Assembly (NCBI GenBank): GCA_030066665.1 | Contig: JASJBD010000004.1 | Coordinates: 1 to 64,000, forward strand | Source: Gammaproteobacteria bacterium | GTDB taxonomy: Bacteria > Pseudomonadota > Gammaproteobacteria > Steroidobacterales > GCA-2729495 | DNA length: 64,000 bases | Direction of reading: 5' to 3' | Shown: in pieces, positions 61,952 through 64,000 of the stretch | Layout of the letters: every line of letters starts with the position of its first letter | How positions within the stretch are numbered: position 1 is the stretch's first letter | Position numbers and translations under genes: made by a program | Notes under the pieces: generated by a model | Told to the model about the DNA's origin: nothing | The model's input: only the letters and a program-made list of their open reading frames with translations | Database searches by the model: none

Positions 61952-64000
61952 TCAGGCGGCGGCGGCCTCCTCGCCGGCCAGGAACAGCCAGGTTTCCACA
62001 ACGCTGTCCGGATTGAGTGACACACTCTCGATGTTTTGCTCGAGTAACCACCGGGCGAGGTCGGGATGATCCGACGGGCCCTGGCCGCAGATGCCAATGT
62101 ACTTGCCTTGTTTGCGGCACGCATCGATGGCCATTTTCAACAGGGCGCGCACGGCATCGTCACGTTCGTCGAACAGATCCGCCACCAGTCCCGAGTCGCG
62201 ATCGAGTCCCAGTGTCAGTTGTGTCATGTCATTCGAGCCGATCGACATGCCGTCGAAGTACTCGAGATAATGATCTGCCAGCAACGCATTCGTGGGCAGT
62301 TCACACATCATGATCAGCTTGAGGTCATTCTGACCACGCTTCAGGCCATTGCTCGCCAACAGGTCTACGACGCCCCTGGCTTCATCAACCGTACGTACAA
62401 AGGGCACCATGACCTGGACGTTGGTCAGTCCCATGTCTTCACGCACTCGCCGCAGCGCCGCGCATTCCAGGTCGAAGCAGGGCCGGAAACTCTCTGCGAG
62501 ATAACGGGAGGCGCCCCGGAATCCCAGCATCGGATTTTCCTCGTGTGGTTCGTATTGCTCACCACCAAGGAGATTCGCGTATTCGTTCGATTTGAAGTCT
62601 GACAGGCGCACGATAACCGGGTTGGGTGCGAACGCTGCGGCAATACTGCCAATGCCTTCGGCCAGTTTCGCAATGAAGAATTCCACCGGATCGGCGTACC
62701 CGGCGATCTGTTCACGGATTTCTTCCTGCAAGTTCGGCCGGAGCTGGTCGAATTCGAGCAAGGCCCGCGGATGGACGCCGATCATACGGTTCACGATGAA
62801 TTCCAGCCGTGCGAGCCCGACGCCGTGATTCGGTATTTTGCAGAAATCGAAGGCGCGGTCCGGATTGCCGACATTCATCATGACCTTCAGTGGCAGATCC
62901 GGCAGTTCGTCGAGTTGGATTTCTGTCTCGTCGAATTCGAGCTGGCCGGCGTAAACGTAACCTTCGTCGCCCTCGGCGCAGGATACCGTGACGGGTTTAC
63001 CGTCCTGGATCCGGCTGGTCGCATCACCACAGCCCACGACGGCGGGTATGCCCAGCTCGCGCGCAATGATGGCGGCATGACAGGTCCGGCCACCGCGGTT
63101 CGTGACGATGGCCGACGCGCGTTTCATCACCGGTTCCCAGTCGGGATCGGTCATATCCGCAACCAGCACGTCGCCGGGTTGCACGCGATTCATCTCGCGG
63201 ACATCGGTGACGAGTCGGGCAGGTCCGGCGCCGATCCGTTGGCCGATACTGCGGCCCTGCACCAGAACTTCGGAACGTTTCTTCAGTTCAAAGCGCTGGA
63301 TGCTGCTGCCGGAGCGGCTCTGCACGGTCTCCGGGCGCGCCTGCAACAGATAGAGCTCGCCATCACCTCCGTCCTTGGCCCATTCGAGGTCCATCGGCCG
63401 ACCGTAGTGATCCTCGACGATCAACGCGTAGCGCGCCAGCGTTGCCACCTCGTCGTCGGTCAGAGAGAAACGATTGCTGTCGGCCGGGTCGACGTCGACC
63501 GTCATGACGGTCTTGCCGGGTGAATTCTCGTTGGCGTAGACCATTTTGATTGCTTTCGTGCCGAGCTTCTTGCGCAGGATCGGCAGCTTGCCAGCACGCA
63601 GCGCGGGCTTGTACACGTAGAACTCATCCGGGTTGACCGCGCCCTGAACGACGGTCTCACCGAGGCCCCAGGCAGCAGTAATAAACACCATGTCTCGGAA
63701 ACCGGACTCGGTATCCAGCGTGAACATCACGCCACTCGTGCCGATATCACTGCGCACCATGTGCTGGATCCCGGCAGACAACGCCACCTGGTCATGCGGA
63801 AAGCCCTGATGAACGCGGTACGCGATGGCGCGGTCCGTGTACAGCGAGGCGTAGACCCGATGAATTGCCTTGATCAGGTTGTCGAGCCCGCGAATGTTGA
63901 GAAACGTTTCCTGTTGCCCGGCGAAAGAAGCCTCCGGCAAATCTTCTGCCGTCGCCGACGAACGGACGGCGACGGCTGAATCGACGCCGTACTCGTCGGT
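61952..64000 (-). CDS. ppsA: Phosphoenolpyruvate synthase, N-terminus outside window
   Basis: About 682 residues are visible from the C-terminus; the frame continues past 64000, so the ATP-grasp N-terminus is cut by the window. [20 protein letters not shown] is the PpsA ATP-binding motif. [21 protein letters not shown] carries the phosphorylated His, and [10 protein letters not shown] and the CxxCGQ ([11 protein letters not shown]) mark the PEP-binding C-domain. It makes PEP from pyruvate and ATP, linking to the pyruvate:ferredoxin oxidoreductase at 15687. Confidence 0.95.
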   Translation of the reverse strand, partial: TDEYGVDSAVAVRSSATAEDLPEASFAGQQETFLNIRGLDNLIKAIHRVYASLYTDRAIAYRVHQGFPHDQVALSAGIQHMVRSDIGTSGVMFTLDTESGFRDMVFITAAWGLGETVVQGAVNPDEFYVYKPALRAGKLPILRKKLGTKAIKMVYANENSPGKTVMTVDVDPADSNRFSLTDDEVATLARYALIVEDHYGRPMDLEWAKDGGDGELYLLQARPETVQSRSGSSIQRFELKKRSEVLVQGRSIGQRIGAGPARLVTDVREMNRVQPGDVLVADMTDPDWEPVMKRASAIVTNRGGRTCHAAIIARELGIPAVVGCGDATSRIQDGKPVTVSCAEGDEGYVYAGQLEFDETEIQLDELPDLPLKVMMNVGNPDRAFDFCKIPNHGVGLARLEFIVNRMIGVHPRALLEFDQLRPNLQEEIREQIAGYADPVEFFIAKLAEGIGSIAAAFAPNPVIVRLSDFKSNEYANLLGGEQYEPHEENPMLGFRGASRYLAESFRPCFDLECAALRRVREDMGLTNVQVMVPFVRTVDEARGVVDLLASNGLKRGQNDLKLIMMCELPTNALLADHYLEYFDGMSIGSNDMTQLTLGLDRDSGLVADLFDERDDAVRALLKMAIDACRKQGKYIGICGQGPSDHPDLARWLLEQNIESVSLNPDSVVETWLFLAGEEAAAA

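Noticed and set aside
1-64000. CRISPR arrays, insertion sequences, prophage, tRNA genes, attachment sites
   Set aside because: No regularly spaced repeats, transposase, integrase or phage genes, or tRNA-like cloverleafs were noticed on reading; a tRNA/IS search would be decisive.

Overview
The window reads as chromosomal DNA of a GC-rich gammaproteobacterium. The ffs-dnaX-ybaB-recR block, the rsgA/orn pair, a gamma-type rnfCDGE order and a class I polyhydroxyalkanoate (PHA) synthase all point that way. An aerobic, probably marine or sediment lineage near Woeseiaceae/Steroidobacterales is my inference only. I see no phage, insertion sequence, CRISPR array or tRNA. Genes are tightly packed and most operons are translationally coupled.

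Layout. 0-5.2 kb: four small paralogous phasin-like proteins, one with a histone-H1-like tail, around a FabR/DesT-like TetR regulator. All are under three copies of one operator, with a membrane ATP-grasp gene alongside. 5.3-9 kb: a PCP_red-like small protein, an MFS carrier, a DUF169+PCP_red protein and a luciferase-like monooxygenase (LLM). 9-14.6 kb (minus): a caa3-type cytochrome c oxidase operon with two subunit III genes and a diheme subunit II. 14.8-26 kb: a complete Rnf operon with a giant pyruvate:ferredoxin oxidoreductase between rnfB and rnfC, followed by an NqrM-like protein and a ferredoxin-NADP reductase. 26-32 kb: quinone oxidoreductase, propionyl-CoA synthetase, DUF4197 protein, Rieske oxygenase, aminotransferase. 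32-37.7 kb (minus): TonB-dependent receptor, phaC, phaR and a phasin. 37.9-56.7 kb: mixed metabolic and envelope genes, including an LldD-like oxidase, two tandem LLM genes, a host-attachment-type protein with no normal start codon, a nitrilase-fold lipoprotein without its catalytic Cys, glycosyltransferase, kinase, orphan ABC ATPase, amine oxidase, a secreted AlgH homologue and an MtrA-like corrinoid protein. 56.8-64 kb: housekeeping genes (SRP RNA, dnaX, ybaB, recR, rsgA, orn, SH3-domain membrane protein, truncated ppsA).

How it fits together. The Rnf block looks like a redox module: a 2-oxoacid oxidoreductase reduces ferredoxin, Rnf couples ferredoxin to NAD and an ion gradient, and the FNR couples ferredoxin to NADP. 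phaC/phaR/phasin make and coat PHA granules. The four-paralogue cluster at the left end looks like a second, separately regulated set of granule- or membrane-surface proteins tied to acyl-chain sensing, and is my main candidate for an undescribed system.
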